Shown here piece by piece: positions 45,112 to 57,400 of a DNA stretch of 64,000 nucleotides. The DNA comes from Aristolochia californica (Eukaryota > Streptophyta > Magnoliopsida > Piperales > Aristolochiaceae): positions 10,050,748 through 10,114,747 of the forward strand of contig JARWKL010000006.1 in assembly GCA_029961685.1 (NCBI GenBank). Reading direction: 5' to 3'. The notes beneath the pieces are model-generated. The model made no database searches, was not told the origin of the DNA, and worked only from the letters and a program-made list of their open reading frames with translations. The position numbers and the translations under genes are program-made. Position 1 is the first letter of the stretch. Each line of letters starts with the position of its first letter.

Positions 45112-45408
45112 ATGGTATCCAATAGTAGCATTACTAGATCAGTAAAGAATGCTTCTCTTGTTGAATATAAAGTTCAACAAATATTAAATGATTGGACAAT
45201 TCTGTCCATAAAACCAACATCAATCTACAAGAAAGGAACTTTCACCCTTTCTAGTACCATGAGAATTAAAATCATGGAACAAACAATTAATCTTGAAAAT
45301 CAAGATTTAACTCTTAAATTATTAGAGTTAACATATCTCAACAAGTATCTCCAAGATACTGAGAAGAAATATATGCATATTGGATGCATACAGATTGCAT
45401 TCAAACCC
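45112..45408 (+). pseudogene. Movement protein N-terminal ~99 codons (D left arm)
   Basis: ATG 45112-45114 starts the same sequence as the MP of E: a VEYKVQQILNDWT segment, a YKKGTFTLSSTM segment, a leucine-rich helix, then YMHIGCIQIAFKP. Immediately after AFKP the sequence turns into TTTC tract, which reads through as a meaningless Phe/Ser-rich extension. The 30K core needed for plasmodesmal function is absent. No stop interrupts the surviving part. The plus-strand orientation opposes the rest of D. Confidence 0.8.
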
Positions 45409-45709
45409 TTATTTCTTTCTTATGTCTTTCCTTATTTCTTTCTTTTATTCTTTCTTTCTAGTTTCTTTCTTTCTTCTTTCTATGTTTCTTTGTTTTATCC
45501 TCTTTCTTATTTCTATCTTTCTTTCTTACTTTTTTCTTTCTTCTATCCTTTTTCTTTCTTTCATCATTCTTCCTTTCTTATTTCTTGCCTTATATCTTTC
45601 TTATTTTTCTTTCTTTATTCATATTTGTTTCATTGTTTCTTGTTTTTTTTCTTGCTTCTTTTTTACTTGATTCTTTCTTTTTTCTTCCTTTTTTTCTATT
45701 TTTGTTCAG
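45409..45709 (+). repeat. TTTC pyrimidine spacer inside the palindrome
   Basis: About 300 bp of TTTC-rich sequence similar, when inverted, to parts of 17640-17920. No gene is seen. Confidence 0.82.
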
Positions 45710-46005
45710 GTTTGAACGCAATCTGTATGCATCCAATATGCATATATTTCTTCTCAGTATCTTGCAGATACTTGTTGAGATATGTTAACTCTAATAATTT
45801 AAGAGTTGAATCTTTATTTTTTAAGATTAATTATTTGTTCCATGGTTTTTATTCTCATGGTACTAGAAAGGGTGAAAGTTCCTTTCTTGTAGATTGATGT
45901 TGGTTTTATGGACAGAATTGTCCAATCATTTAATATTTGTTGAACTTTATATTCAACAAGAGAAGCATTCTTTACTGATCTAGTAATGCTACTACTGGAT
46001 ACCAT
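45710..46005 (-). pseudogene. Movement protein N-terminal fragment (D right arm)
   Basis: Minus-strand ATG at 46005. The frame matches the left arm for ~60 codons, then meets a stop (AAAATCAAG in the other copies has become AAAAATAAAG). Homology continues to 45710 and ends at exactly the same MP position as the left arm. The end sequence TTTGAACGCAATCTG is shared with the inverted MP piece at 19057. This is the MP start of the minus-strand genome portion of D. Confidence 0.8.
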
Positions 46006-46432
46006 GTTTTAACAAATTAAAAAGTAAAACACAATTAAACAAGAAGTAAAGTAAACTAAAATTACACTACAACTAAGATTGATAAAAGAGAACCAAAAGG
46101 AGGAATATCCTAGTATGAAGTAAACATATTATAAACAGATTATATGGTAATCATGAACGAAGTAAACTATTGTTCATAATATCATAATTAATTTACTGTT
46201 CATCATCTTCTTGAGCAGATACACGTCTGTGAACGTCTAATGAGTATAGCGGCCTTCAACACCTATCCCCGGCTACACAGCCTTGACTCAACGCGACTTG
46301 GGTGACATCCCATATCTTAACAAGAATGATGATGAATAGTAAAATCATTATAACATTGCGAAGTAAGTTAGCTCCCCTGATGATTTTATAATATATTACT
46401 TCATACCTGGATATTCAAGGTTTAGGCTTTCA

Positions 46433-46446
46433 TGGCTCTGATACCA
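46433..46446 (-). promoter_or_regulatory. Primer-binding site for initiator tRNA-Met (D)
   Basis: The minus strand reads TGGTATCAGAGCCA, an exact match to the B1 site. A donor-like CAG/GTATGA follows on the minus strand at ~46406. Confidence 0.85.
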
Positions 46447-46529
46447 AAAACAGTGGGAAGTATGAAATTGACAGAAGGCAAATAAACAGACAGCGCGTAG
46501 AGAATAACTTTAAACTCTTACTATCTTAT

Positions 46530-46663
46530 TCACAATATCATACAACTTACAATAAAACTCCAAGCACACAAATACAAGCAGGCAACCTTGAGTACACAGG
46601 AGAAAGCTCTGAAAACAAGTTATTCGAGTGATACCTTAACAAAATAAAACAACTCCTTACATA
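46530..46663 (-). promoter_or_regulatory. Decayed promoter and R region of D
   Basis: On the minus strand the TATA box is mutated (TATGTAAG, 46656-46663), GTAAGT is kept (46555-46560) and the poly(A) signal is AATAAG (~46530). The upstream hairpin around 46680-46710 is imperfect. It is probably inactive. Confidence 0.6.
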
Positions 46664-46727
46664 GAAGGAGGAAACTAAAGTGGATTCTAACAATTTTGAA
46701 ATCCACCACTAAGAAAGAGATAAGCCT

Positions 46728-47096
46728 TTATGATTGAGGCGGCTGAGTTGAGTCATCTCTATTATTGAGATTGCTTTGAATGTTGTCTCTATAATTGAGA
46801 TGATCTTGACTTTGTTGTCCATTATCTCCATGATTGAGATTTGAAAGAGACCTTTGATGGGCTTGGTCCCAAAGAATCTTTCTTTGTCTGAGAGCTTTAA
46901 CTCTTATCCGATGAAGGTGGCTACATTCGGCATCCCATGGTTGTGACTTTATGGAATATGGCCGACCAAAGATACTGTAGGTGCCTTGATTGATATGACA
47001 AATAGGCCAGTTGTGGGCCAGAGGATAAGATTTCCTCTGTTGCTTTTGGACGGACTTGGCCGACGAATCTAGTACAGATGTGTCTGTCATAATCAT
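46728..47096 (-). CDS. ORF4, 122-aa small basic protein (D, intact)
   Basis: Minus-strand ATG 47096-47094 to TAA 46730-46728, undisrupted. It shares with B3 the WPICHI segment, a YSIFGRPYSIKS segment, an LHRIRVKALRQRK stretch and the WDQAHQRS segment. The tail is longer and has three LN-x-x-x-D repeats encoded by CTCAAT/GAGA dyads. TTTCAG precedes GATATG, again acceptor-like. It is open in an element where ORF3 and RNase H are badly decayed, which is suggestive of, but does not prove, constraint. Function unknown. Confidence 0.62.
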   Translation of the reverse strand: MIMTDTSVLDSSAKSVQKQQRKSYPLAHNWPICHINQGTYSIFGRPYSIKSQPWDAECSHLHRIRVKALRQRKILWDQAHQRSLSNLNHGDNGQQSQDHLNYRDNIQSNLNNRDDSTQPPQS

Positions 47097-47109
47097 ATCC
47101 TGAAACAAA

Positions 47110-48389
47110 TTATTTGCATTTAGATTTCTCTTCAAATATATGAAACATCACAGCAATATATTCGTCATCTTCTAGTGGTTGACTGTCTGGTAATGACTCA
47201 ACAACATTATGATCATGCTCTTGGATAATGTCTTCTTCTTCTTCTATAGCAGATGGTTATGAGATAGACATATTGTCGTCTGCTAGGTGAGAGGATGTGT
47301 CTTCACTGCACTGAGTAACCATTGAATCCTTCATTGATTCCAATAAATTTTTCATAATTTTTCTCCGAAATATTCGCATAAATGCACCTTAATTGAGTTT
47401 TGAATGTGCCAAATAAATTGGTGTAGTCATAATGGAATTCCGGGATTTTATGTAATCTAAGATTATTCTCATTCTGAATAATAGCAGACTTAATTTCTAC
47501 AACTTTAGTATCAATATTGGGGAAATGTTTCCACCAACGAACATGAAAATTCCGTAATAATATTGGAAGACCTTTATCATTAAAGCCTTTAGTGCTATCC
47601 TATGTCCATATCCATGGTATATAAACTACCATAAAGAAGATGAAGACATCACTATGATCAGGGAGTTTGTTAATCCCCAGAGCTTTAAGCTCAGAACTGG
47701 ATTTAGTCCATTTTTGTAAAATGAACCTTAATTGGTTCTAGTAAGATTGCAAGGGGTGGCCCAAATTTGTTCAACCATGAATAAACCCAACTAGGTAGAG
47801 GTAATGACCTCCTGTAGACATCCTTTTCCCACTAGAAAAACCAGGAATGTCGATGGGAAGGATTTTGGTAATAAAAGGTATTATACCAAGAATCCATATA
47901 ATCCCAATAATTAAATTCCTTATCATTAGGAAGATTAGTAGCTTTAGCCAAATCAAAATTTCCCCATGTTGAGGAAAGCATGAATCTTTGAATCGTACAT
48001 TCACTGTACGCTCTTGGGCTATCCCATTTAGCCACATTTTCTAGTGTATGATGCACTGCAATTGAATTAAGATGAACCAAAATAGATTCAAATAAATACC
48101 ATCGTTTTCCTGCATAGATGGGACAGTAGGCTTCTCCAAGCCATTTCTATAACATCTCCCAGGAATCCAAGGTACCATCCAAGTCCTCTTTATTGAGGAT
48201 CAAAATAGTGTCCTTTTAAGGAAGAGTAATATACTCTAGTTCTGCTTCGAGTGTCTCTTTATACGACACTGGGGCTTTGCCCTTCTTTTCTGAGGGATTT
48301 CCTCTATCTTGATTTTTGCGGCCTCGGCCTCTGGATTGATTTCCACGTCCTCTGATTGGGAGTGGGTTGCCCCTTCCGGGGTTATACAT
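47110..48389 (-). pseudogene. ORF3, Trp-rich protein (D copy, heavily mutated)
   Basis: Minus-strand ATG 48389-48387 overlaps the RNase H stop (48384-48382) as in B1; the end is TAA near 47110. Several stops and small indels break it (short open pieces at 48080-47832 and 48037-47771 in different frames). Still recognisable are the Arg/Gly-rich N-terminus, the NYWDYMDSWYNTFYYQN segment, the Trp/Pro-rich core and the acidic tail. It is the most divergent ORF3 copy in the window and useful for dating. Confidence 0.8.
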
Positions 48390-49052
48390 GATTTGTACTC
48401 TGAAGAAAATCAGGTAAGGAATTTAATTCTCCGTTGATATATTCAATATCAAAATCAAAGGCGCTTAATTCCGCTTGCCATCTGGCAAAGATGTGATTGG
48501 AAGTAAGATTCTTCACATCCTTCTTAAGAATTGATTTTGTAGCAGACCAATCAAGTCTTAAAAGAAATTTCTAATTTAAGAGATCATCTTGAAATTTATG
48601 AATGCACTTAATTATTGCCAAAATTTCCTGTTTCACAGTGGAATAATTAATTTGTGCATCATGCCAATTACCAAAGGTAAATTTTACAAGTTCTTCTTTA
48701 CCTGCTTGATTAACCTGTTTTAATATGCCACCATAGCCTATATGGGAGGCATCTGTCTCTAAAACCTTCGGATAAGAAGGGTTAGTCAGGTTAAGGCAAG
48801 GGAGTTGTTTAACCTTACTTTTAATTAACTGGACCGCCTAAGTATGTTTAGGAGTCCAAAGCTCAGGATTCTTTCTGAGTCTTTTATGTAATAATGGTGA
48901 GTCTTGAGCAAGATGAGGATAATAATCAGCAATATAATTAAGATTTCCAAGAAATCTCAGAAATTGAGTTTTTTCCAATAAACCATCAAAAAATTTGGAA
49001 GCAAACTCAATACTTCTATCAATGGGAACTATTTTTCCCTTATAAATATTGT
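48382..49052 (-). pseudogene. RT end and RNase H (D)
   Basis: Minus-strand homology begins just after the RT YIDD region (the NIHKGKIV segment) at 49052 and continues through the connection and RNase H to the TAA at 48384-48382. Several stops and substitutions are present (for example near 48570 and 48840) and no long ORF survives. The VETDAS motif is changed at its first residues. The left boundary with TTTC tract at ~49053 lies within RT, so the polymerase active site is not included. Confidence 0.8.
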
Positions 49053-52000
49053 GACATATCCTCCTCGTGTTCTTGTAAGTTTTCTGAGTCTTTTATGTAA
49101 TATTGCCGAGTCTTTATTTTTTCCTTATTTATTCTTTCTTTCTTTCGTCTTTCCCTGTCCTCCTCGTGTTCTTGTAAGTTTTCCTCTTAAGAAATAAGTT
49201 TTATTTTTCTATTTGCCTTATTCTATTTTATTTTTATTTTTCTGCATTATATGGTAACATCTTTGTTTATTCCTTCTTTTATATTTCTTTCTTGATTTCT
49301 TTCTTTTCTTGCTTCTTTCTTTATTTTTGTCCATAAATATCCATATGACTAAAAGAACTTCAACGCTGAATGAAATTTATTTTAAAAGACCTTCATACAA
49401 AGGGAACTTAAAAGATTACGAACAACCTTGAGGAGCTATCTTGGAGACCAACTACATGTTTTGGTACTCCTCTTTAGCTTCTTGTATTTTTATTAACATA
49501 AATAAGAAATAAATAAAGAAAGAAGAAAGACATGCGAAAGAAAGAAAGAAACAACAATGATAAGAAAGAAAGAGGACAAAAAGAAAGAAGTCCAAAAGAA
49601 AGAAAGAAGAAAGAAAGATGAAATATATTTGTTGTTTCATTCTTTATTTTTCCTTTTATTTATTCTCTTCTTTGTTTAATTATGAAAGAAAGAAAGAAAT
49701 TCAGAAAAAAGAAAGAACAAGAAACAAAGAAAAGAAAGAAAGACGAAATAGAGAAAGAAAGAAAAAACAATGGAAAAAGAAAGAACAAAATAAAGAACAA
49801 GAAAAAATAAATAAATAATCAAAGAAAAAAGAGAGAAACAAGAAAGATAAGAATGAAAAAGGAAAAAAAGAAACTAGAAAGAAGGAATAAAAGAAACAAA
49901 TAAATACATGAGAAAGAAAGAAACAAAGAATAAAATAAATAATAAAAAAAGAAGATAGATAGGTGAAAGAAAGAAAGAAACAACAATGAAAAGAAAGAAA
50001 GAGGACGAAAAGAAAGAAGTCCTAAAGAAAGAAAGAAGAAAGAAAGATGAAATATATTTGTTGTTTCATTCTTTATTTTTTATTTTATTTATTTTCTTCT
50101 TTGTTTAATTATGAAAGAAAGAAAGAAAGTTGGAAGAAAGAAAGAACAATAAACAAAGAAAAATAAATAAACAAATAAAAAAGAAAAAACTATACAGAAA
50201 GAAAGAAAAAATAAGAAACAACAAAAAATAAATAAACAAAGAAAGAAGAACAAAACAAGAAAGATAAGAAAGAAAGAAGATGAAATATATTTTTTTGTTT
50301 CATTCTTTATTTCTTTATTCTTTTTTCTATCTTGATTCTTTCTTTCTTCTTGTCTTCTTTCTTATTTCTTTCAATGTGCCTTATTTCTTTATTTATTCTT
50401 GCTCGTTTCTTTCTTTCTTTTTTCTTGGTTCTTCATAGAAAGAAAAAGGAATGAAACTAGCAAGGAGGAAAGAAAGACAAAGTTAAAGAAAGAAGAAATA
50501 CATAAACAAGAAAGATCAAATAAATAAAAGGCACCTAGAAAGAAATAAGAAATAAGTGAAGAAGAAGAAAGAATCACAATAGAAACAAATAAACAAACAA
50601 GTCAAAAAAAGAATAAGAAAGAAATAATAAAAAGTAATGAAAAAATCACAATAGAAACAAATAAACAAACAAGTCAAAAAAAGAATAAGAAAGAAATAAG
50701 AAAAAGTAATGAAAAAAATGAAACACAAAGGAAGAAAGAAAGAAAGAAGACAAAAATAAAGAAAGAAATAAGAAAAAGTAATGAAAAAAATGAAACACAA
50801 AGGAAGAAAGAAAGAAAGAAGACAAAAATAAAGAAAGAAAAAAGAAAAAAGTGAAAGAAGAAAAAAGAAAAATCAAGAAAGAAATAAGCTAGAAAGAAAG
50901 AAGAAAATTAAATATAGGAACAAGAAAGAAAGAAAGAAAGACCAATAAACAAAAAAAAAGAGAAAAAAAAAGAAACAATAAAGAAATAGACATGAAAGAT
51001 AAGAAAGAAAGAAGATGAAAAGAAATAAAGAATAAAGAAAGATGATTCTTCTTCTTCTTTCTTTTTTCTTTCTTCTTGTTTATATATTTATTCTTTCTTT
51101 CTTCTTCTTTTCTCTTTTCTTATTTTTTTCAATGTGCCTTATTTCTTAATTGATTCCTTCTTGTTTCTTTCTTTCTTCTTTTTTTCTTCTTTAATTTTTT
51201 TTTTATTTCTTTCCTTCTTTTTGTCTTCTTTAGATCTTTCTTCCTTTCCTTCTTTCTTTCTTTCTTCTTTCTTTCTAACTTATTTGTTTGTTTGTTTCTA
51301 TCATGATTCTTTCTTTGTTTTTCTTTTCTTATTTATTCCTTCTGTTTATGTGCCTTTCTTTATTTGTTCTTTCATTTTTCTTTCTTTCTTTCTTGTTTCT
51401 TTCTTGCATTCTTTTTGTTTTCTCTTTCATGTTTCTTTCTTTCTTTCTAATTTCATTCTTTATTCTTTATTCTTTCTATTTATCATTCTTTTTGCTTCCT
51501 TTTTTCCTTCTTCTTCCAGTCCTTTTTCTTCTTTCTTTACATTATTTTGTCTTTCTTTCTTTTTGTCTTTTTCTTTCTTTATTTCATTTTTTTCTTTCTT
51601 TCTTCTTTCTTTCTTTCTTTATTTCTCATTCCTTTCTTTCTTTATTTCCCGTTTCTTTCTTTCTTAGAAAGAGCAAAGAAAGAAAGAAATAAACAAACAA
51701 ACAAGAGAGATAGAAACAAGAAGGAATAAATAAAGAAATAAGGCTCAATGAAAGAAATAAGAAAGAAGAAAAGAAGAAAGAAAGATGACAAAAACAAACA
51801 AACAAAAAAACAAACAAACAAACAACCAAACAAATAAGAAGAAATGAAGAAAGAAAGAAAAAAGAAAAAAGAAAGAAATTAGAAAGAATGAAAGACAATT
51901 GAAGAAATGAAGAAAGAAACAGGAAAAAGGAACAAAAGAAACATAAAAAATGAAAGAAATAAATAAAAAAGAATGAGAAATAAAAAAATAAGAATAAAAA

Positions 52001-54257
52001 GAAAGAAAGAGATAAATAAACAAGAAAAAAATACATAAATAAATAAGACACATTGAAAAAAAACAAGAAAGAAGAAAAATTGAATCAAGATAGAAATAAT
52101 GAAAAAAGAAAAAAGTATAATGGAGAAAGAGAATGAAAGAAGAAAAAACCATACAAACAAAGAAGAAATATAGATAGAAAGAAGAAAAAATGAAAGAAAG
52201 AAAAAATAAATGAAGAAAGAAAGAAGACAGAAAGAAAGAAAGAAACGGAAAAGGAAATAAGAATGAAATAAAAAGAAGAAGAAAGATAGATGGAAAGAAG
52301 AAAGTGAAAGGAATGAAATTAGAAAGGAATAAAGAAAGACAAACATAAAGAATGAAACATGAAAGAAAGAAACAGAAAGAACGAAAGAAAGAAACAAGAA
52401 AGAAAGACTGAAAGAATGAAGAAAACAAGAAAGAACAAATAAAAAAAGGCACGTAGAAAGAAATAAGAAATAAGAAAAGAAGGATTAATAAAGAATCATG
52501 ATAGAAATAAAAAAAAAAAAAAGTCAGAAAGAAAGTCTTTCTTGTTCCAATCTTTCTCTTTTCTTACTTTTTTATTTTTCCTTTTTCTCCTTCATTCATT
52601 CTTTCTTTCTTATTTTTTCTTTCTTTCTTTTTTTCATTCTTATTTTTAATTTTTTTCTTTAATTCTTCCTTTCTCCAGTTCTTTCTTCTCTTCTCCTTCT
52701 TTTTTCTTTCATATTTCTATCTTCCTTTATTTTTTCCTTATTTATTCTTTCTTTCTTTCTTCTTTATTTTTTCTTTTATTTATTCTCTTCTTTGTTTAAT
52801 TATGAAATAAAGAAATAAAGTCAGAAGAAAGAAAGAAAGAAAGAAAAATAAATAAACAAATAAAAAAGATAAAACTAGACAGAAAGAAAGAAAGAAAAAA
52901 TAAGAAACAACGAAAATAAATAAACAAAGAAACAAGAAAGATAAGAAAGAAAGAAGAAAAAAATAATAAATAAAGAAAGAAACTAGAATGAAAGAATAAA
53001 AGAAATAAATAAAGAAAGAAGAAAGACAAAAGAAAAAAAGAAAGAAATAAGAAAGGAAAGAAAGAAGATGAAAAATATTTTTTGTTTCATTCTTTATTTC
53101 TTTATTGTTTTTTCTATCTTGATTCTTTCTTTCTTCTTCTTTTCTTCTTTCTTATTTCTTTCAATGTGCCTTATTTCTTTATTTATTCTTGCTCGTTTCT
53201 TTCTTTCTTTTTTTATTGTTTCTTCATTGAAAGAAAAAGGAATGAAACTAGCAAGGAAGAAAGAAAGACAAAGTTAAAGAAAGAAACATGAAATAAATAA
53301 ACAAGAAAGATCAAATAAATAAAAGGCACATAAAAAGAAATAAGAAATAAGTGAAGAAGAAGAAAGAATCACAATAGAAACAAATAAACAAGCATGACAA
53401 AAAAAGAATAAGAAAGAAATAAGAAAAAGTAATGAAAAAAATGAAGCAGAATGGAAGAAAGAAATAAAGAAGACAAAAATAAAGAAAGAAAAAAGAAAAA
53501 AAGTGAAAGAAGAAAAAAGAAAAATCAAGAAAGATAAGAAAGAAAGAAGATGAAATATATTTTTTGTTTCATTCTTTATTTCTTTATTCTTTTTTCTATC
53601 TTGATTCTTTCTTTCTTCTTCTTTTCTTCTTTCTTATTTCTTTCAATGAGCCTTATTTCTTTATTTATTCCTTCTTGTTTCTATCTTTCTTGTTTCTTTC
53701 TTTCTTTATATACTCTTTCTTGTTTTTCCTTTCTCCTTTTATTCTTTTTTCTTTCTTGTTTCTTTCATTCTTTTTTTTTTCTTCTTTTATTCTTTCTTTA
53801 TTTCTTGTTCTTTCTTTTATTCTTTCTGGTTTCTTTCTTTCATGTTTATTTTTTTATATTTGTCATTCTTTCACACTTTCTATTTTCTTTCCTTTTTCTT
53901 TCTTCTTTCTATCTATCATTGTTTGCTTTATTTCTTTCTTTCTTCTTGCATTTTTTTTTATCTTTCTTTTCCTTTTCTTTGGACTTGTTTGCTTTTTTTC
54001 TCTTCTCGTTTTTCCTTTTCTTATTTCTTCCCTTTTCTCCCTTCTTCTCCTTCTCTTCTTTTTCCTCTTTAACTCTTTTCTCTTTATTTTCTTTTTCCTT
54101 AATTTTCATTTTCCTTCTCCTCCTATGTTTATTTTTTTGTTTTCTTTCCCCTCCTTTTATCCTTTTCTTTTTCTCTCTTTTTCATTCTCCTCTTTTTTCA
54201 TATTTACCATTCCTTATTTTTTTCCATGTATTTGTTTCATATTTTCCCTTTGACATG
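49053..54257 (+). repeat. 5.2 kb of alternating GAAA and TTTC tracts
   Basis: Polarity flips many times, often at two recurrent hinges: type 1 (GATGAAATATATTTGTTGTT, ~49617 and ~50046; a partial one at ~52762) and type 2 (ATATATTTTTT to TTTCTATCTTGATTC, ~50285, ~53068 and ~53555). 51745-52460 is an inverted copy of 28420-29110, and ~54000-54256 is an inverted copy of 39540-39790. A mixed-sequence stretch at ~49320-49500 is not recognised. No gene is seen. Confidence 0.83.
50571..50845 (+). repeat. Two adjacent tandem duplications (about 74 bp x2 and 71 bp x2)
   Basis: The unit starting AATCACAATAGAAACAAATA occurs at about 50571 and 50645. The unit with AATGAAACACAAAGGAAG occurs at about 50706 and 50777. 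The matching stretch near 53366-53490 has each only once. Confidence 0.75.
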
Positions 54258-54404
54258 TTATCGTTTGCTGGTTGAGAGGAAGTGCCTTCATTGAACTGAG
54301 TTACCATAGAATCCTTCATTGATTCTAATAATTTTGTCATAATGTCTTTTTCCGATATATTCGGAATCAAACTCCTTAATTGAGTTTTAAAACTTTCAAA
54401 TAAA
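54258..54404 (-). pseudogene. Inverted ORF3 fragment at the left end of E
   Basis: The minus strand encodes ~50 residues of ORF3 (LIPNISEKDIMTKLLESMKDS then an EGTSSQPANDNMS segment), between TTTC tract on the left and plus-strand CP on the right. The joint at ~54404 shares only about 2 bp. It corresponds to E ORF3 near 59590-59735 in inverted orientation. It is too short to be functional. Confidence 0.8.
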
Positions 54405-57400
54405 TTCTTCCACCTCTCCCACTCTTTCAACCCTAACGAAAGAATGGCAGCTGATGTATGGTATCAATATTCGATTAGCTCATCCTCCTACTGATCCAAT
54501 TAAGCTTGAATTCTCAAGCACATCAGGCAAAGCTGTTGATTTTGTAGAAGCCATTGCTTTTGTTAATCCTGAAATTAGCCTGAATCCTATGGGTCAGATC
54601 AGGAGACAAAACAACTTTACCAATTTAAATCTTCAAACGATAGGCCAACAGCTTACGCGCATTGAAGATTTATTGGACAAAGGGACACAGGAGAAATATT
54701 GTCAAAATCCTTTTGACTTATCTTCTCGAAAGTTACCTTTATTGATGAATAATAAACCACTCATCAAACCACCTATTCCAATTAGGAATTTTAAATTGGA
54801 TAATAATTCTGAAGTTGTTGACGAATTATTAACCAGGCTTGGAAGACTAAATCTTTCTGAAGATCAACTCAAACAAGCCAAAGCGGCTAAAGCAGATGAG
54901 ATTTTCAAAATTATTCAGGTTTTAGAATCTCATGAATCTCAAGAAGATTCTTTATCACAAAATACTGAAGATTTAACTCCTTCAGCATACTCTGACTCTG
55001 ATGAAGGTCAAAATTCTAATCTTAAAGATTTGGGTTTAACCAATGTCAATCAGACTGAAGAAATAATTCAGGACATGATTAGGGACCAACAGAGTATTCG
55101 AAAATTAAATTATACTAAAAAATCTACTCGAGATTGGGATCTAAATCGCAAATTCTATTATCATAGGCCTACACCTCAGGACCTATTATATGAAGAGAAT
55201 GTGTATATGGATCAAAAGGCTTATGATGGAAGATCAGTCTATGAATGGAACATAGACGCCATGTCTGAATATCAGATTCTAGAACATTATTGCCGAATGC
55301 TTATGTATTGTACAATTTGTCGGCAACATAAGAATACTGATCAAGGAATAGCAGAAATGTTACCTGCTGGGTTTTTTGAAACCCTTAAAGGTTGGTGGGA
55401 TAATATCCTCACCCCTGAACAACATCATGAAATTTATAATTCCAAAAAGGTAATAAAACTGAATCAGGCCAAGCCGACCTTGGTGAGGTTGATACGGTTT
55501 ATACCTTAATTTCAAGTATTGTTCATCATTTTATTGGAAATTTAACTTCCACTACTGATAAGGGAAGAGAGGTGTTGCAGAATCTAAGGTGTAGAACACT
55601 TAGCCATTTTAGATGGTATAAAGATGTTTTCCTCACTAAGGTTATGCAAAGAATCGATGCCAATAATGAATATTGGAAAGCTAAATTTATTGATGGATTA
55701 CCAACTCTTTTTGCTAGCAAGGTGAGAAAAAGGTTAGGTAATGAGGTAGGAATTATCAACTACCATCAATATACATATGGTCTCCTTACCAGTGCTATCA
55801 TCCAAGAAGGACTGACCTTATGTAATGATTTAAAGCTTCAAGCTCAGCTTAAGAAACAAAATCTTACTAGTAAGCATGAGCTTGGTGAATTCTGTGAACA
55901 GTTTGCCTGTGACACAGGTCCACCACCTTCCCATTAAAGGAAGGGAAAAGGGAAAGTCTCACTTTCTAATAGTCCAAAACCCTACTCCCATTAGAGTAGG
56001 AGATATCCCAAAAAACAGTCTCATCAAAAGACTCGTCATGAAACTAGGAGACCTCCACCACATCAGAAACCACCTCCTAGAAGAACTCCTCCAGACAAAA
56101 AGAAAATTGTTTGTTACAAATGTGGAAAATTAGGCCACTATTCCAATAGATGCAAAACTAAAGAGAAACTGAACCAACTTCAAATAGATGAAGTATTGAG
56201 AATCCAGTTGGCTAAAATTCTCTTAAATTCTGATTCTTTGGATGATATTGATTATGCCTCATCCAGTCAATCAGATGACTAAGATTGTAGTTGTTCCCAT
56301 CTTCAATCTGTGTCACAAATGCATCAGATTAATGTTCTTACCAATGATCAACAACGTATGCTAGAGAACATTGATCATGAGGAGGATCGTCAAACAAAAC
56401 AATATTTAATCAAAGAATATCTTGATCAAATGCAAACTACTTCAAAGATACCTCCCATTCAAGGAGTAAAACCTTATTCTTTGAAGGAAATTATTGGTCG
56501 TTATGAAGAAACAATTTCTTCAAAACAACCCGTATCCATCTCCTCATTACAAGGAGAAATTAAAGAAATCAAGCTTGAATTAAAAGAATTAAAATCTCTT
56601 TATAAAAAGCTTGAAAAAAAATGTGAACAAAGTAGTTCACATAAAGAAAAGAAATCTGAGGAATCTTTTCTTAATCAAATTACAAAAGTCATCCATCAAA
56701 GATGGCATACTGTTACTAATTTGGTAATTGATCAAAACTTTGTCATTCCTAAACTGACAGCTCTGATTGATAGTGGAGCAGATTTAAACTACATCCAGGA
56801 AGGGTTAATCCCAACCCAATATTTTGAGAAAACAACTCAAACTTTGGCTAATGCCAATGGAGACAAAATGAAAATTAAATACAAATTAAATAATGCCTCC
56901 ATTTGCACTAATAATCAGTGTATTAATACAGACTTTTTATTAGTCAAGAATTTGACTCAACATGTCATATTAGGCACTCCTTTTTTGGATAAAATCATGC
57001 CAATTAAAGGTATTGATAATCAAGGAATTCTTGGACAGGATAATAATAAACCGATATATTTCTCTTTCAAATCTCCTCATCAAATTAGTTTTATCAATGA
57101 GATTTCCGAATTAAGAAATGTTAAAGAACATCATCTTAGTTTCCTGCATAAAGAAATTCAATTTTTAACCCTTGAATACCAATTGGAAACTATAGATATA
57201 AAAGAGAAAATTAGTTCTCTTCAAAAAATATTTGCCCAAGAAATTTGTAGTGACATTCCTACTGTTTTTGGGACCGACATAAATATATTGTGTCTTTACT
57301 ATATATTGATGAGTTCAATGAAAGAACCATCCCGACAAAAGCAAGACATAGTCAAATGAAACATACCTTACTAGACCTTTGCAAGAAGGAAATCCAAAAT

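Larger units (their letters stand above)
44753..46363. repeat. Large inverted repeat: ~655-bp viral arms around a 300-bp TTTC spacer
   Basis: Arms 44753-45408 (plus) and 45710-46363 (minus) carry the same leader and MP 5' end. They match closely throughout and end at the same MP position. The spacer 45409-45709 is pyrimidine tract related in inverted orientation to ~17640-17920. A transcript through it would fold into a long hairpin. Confidence 0.9.
44753..49052 (-). mobile_element. Endogenous pararetrovirus D (lineage B, mainly minus strand, with palindrome)
   Basis: On the minus strand from 49052: RT end, RNase H, ORF3, ORF4, promoter, R, PBS, leader and the first ~100 codons of MP, to 45710. 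A TTTC spacer and an opposed plus-strand copy of leader and MP follow. The orientation is opposite to the other B elements. ORF3 and RNase H are heavily mutated, so D looks older than B1. Confidence 0.86.
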
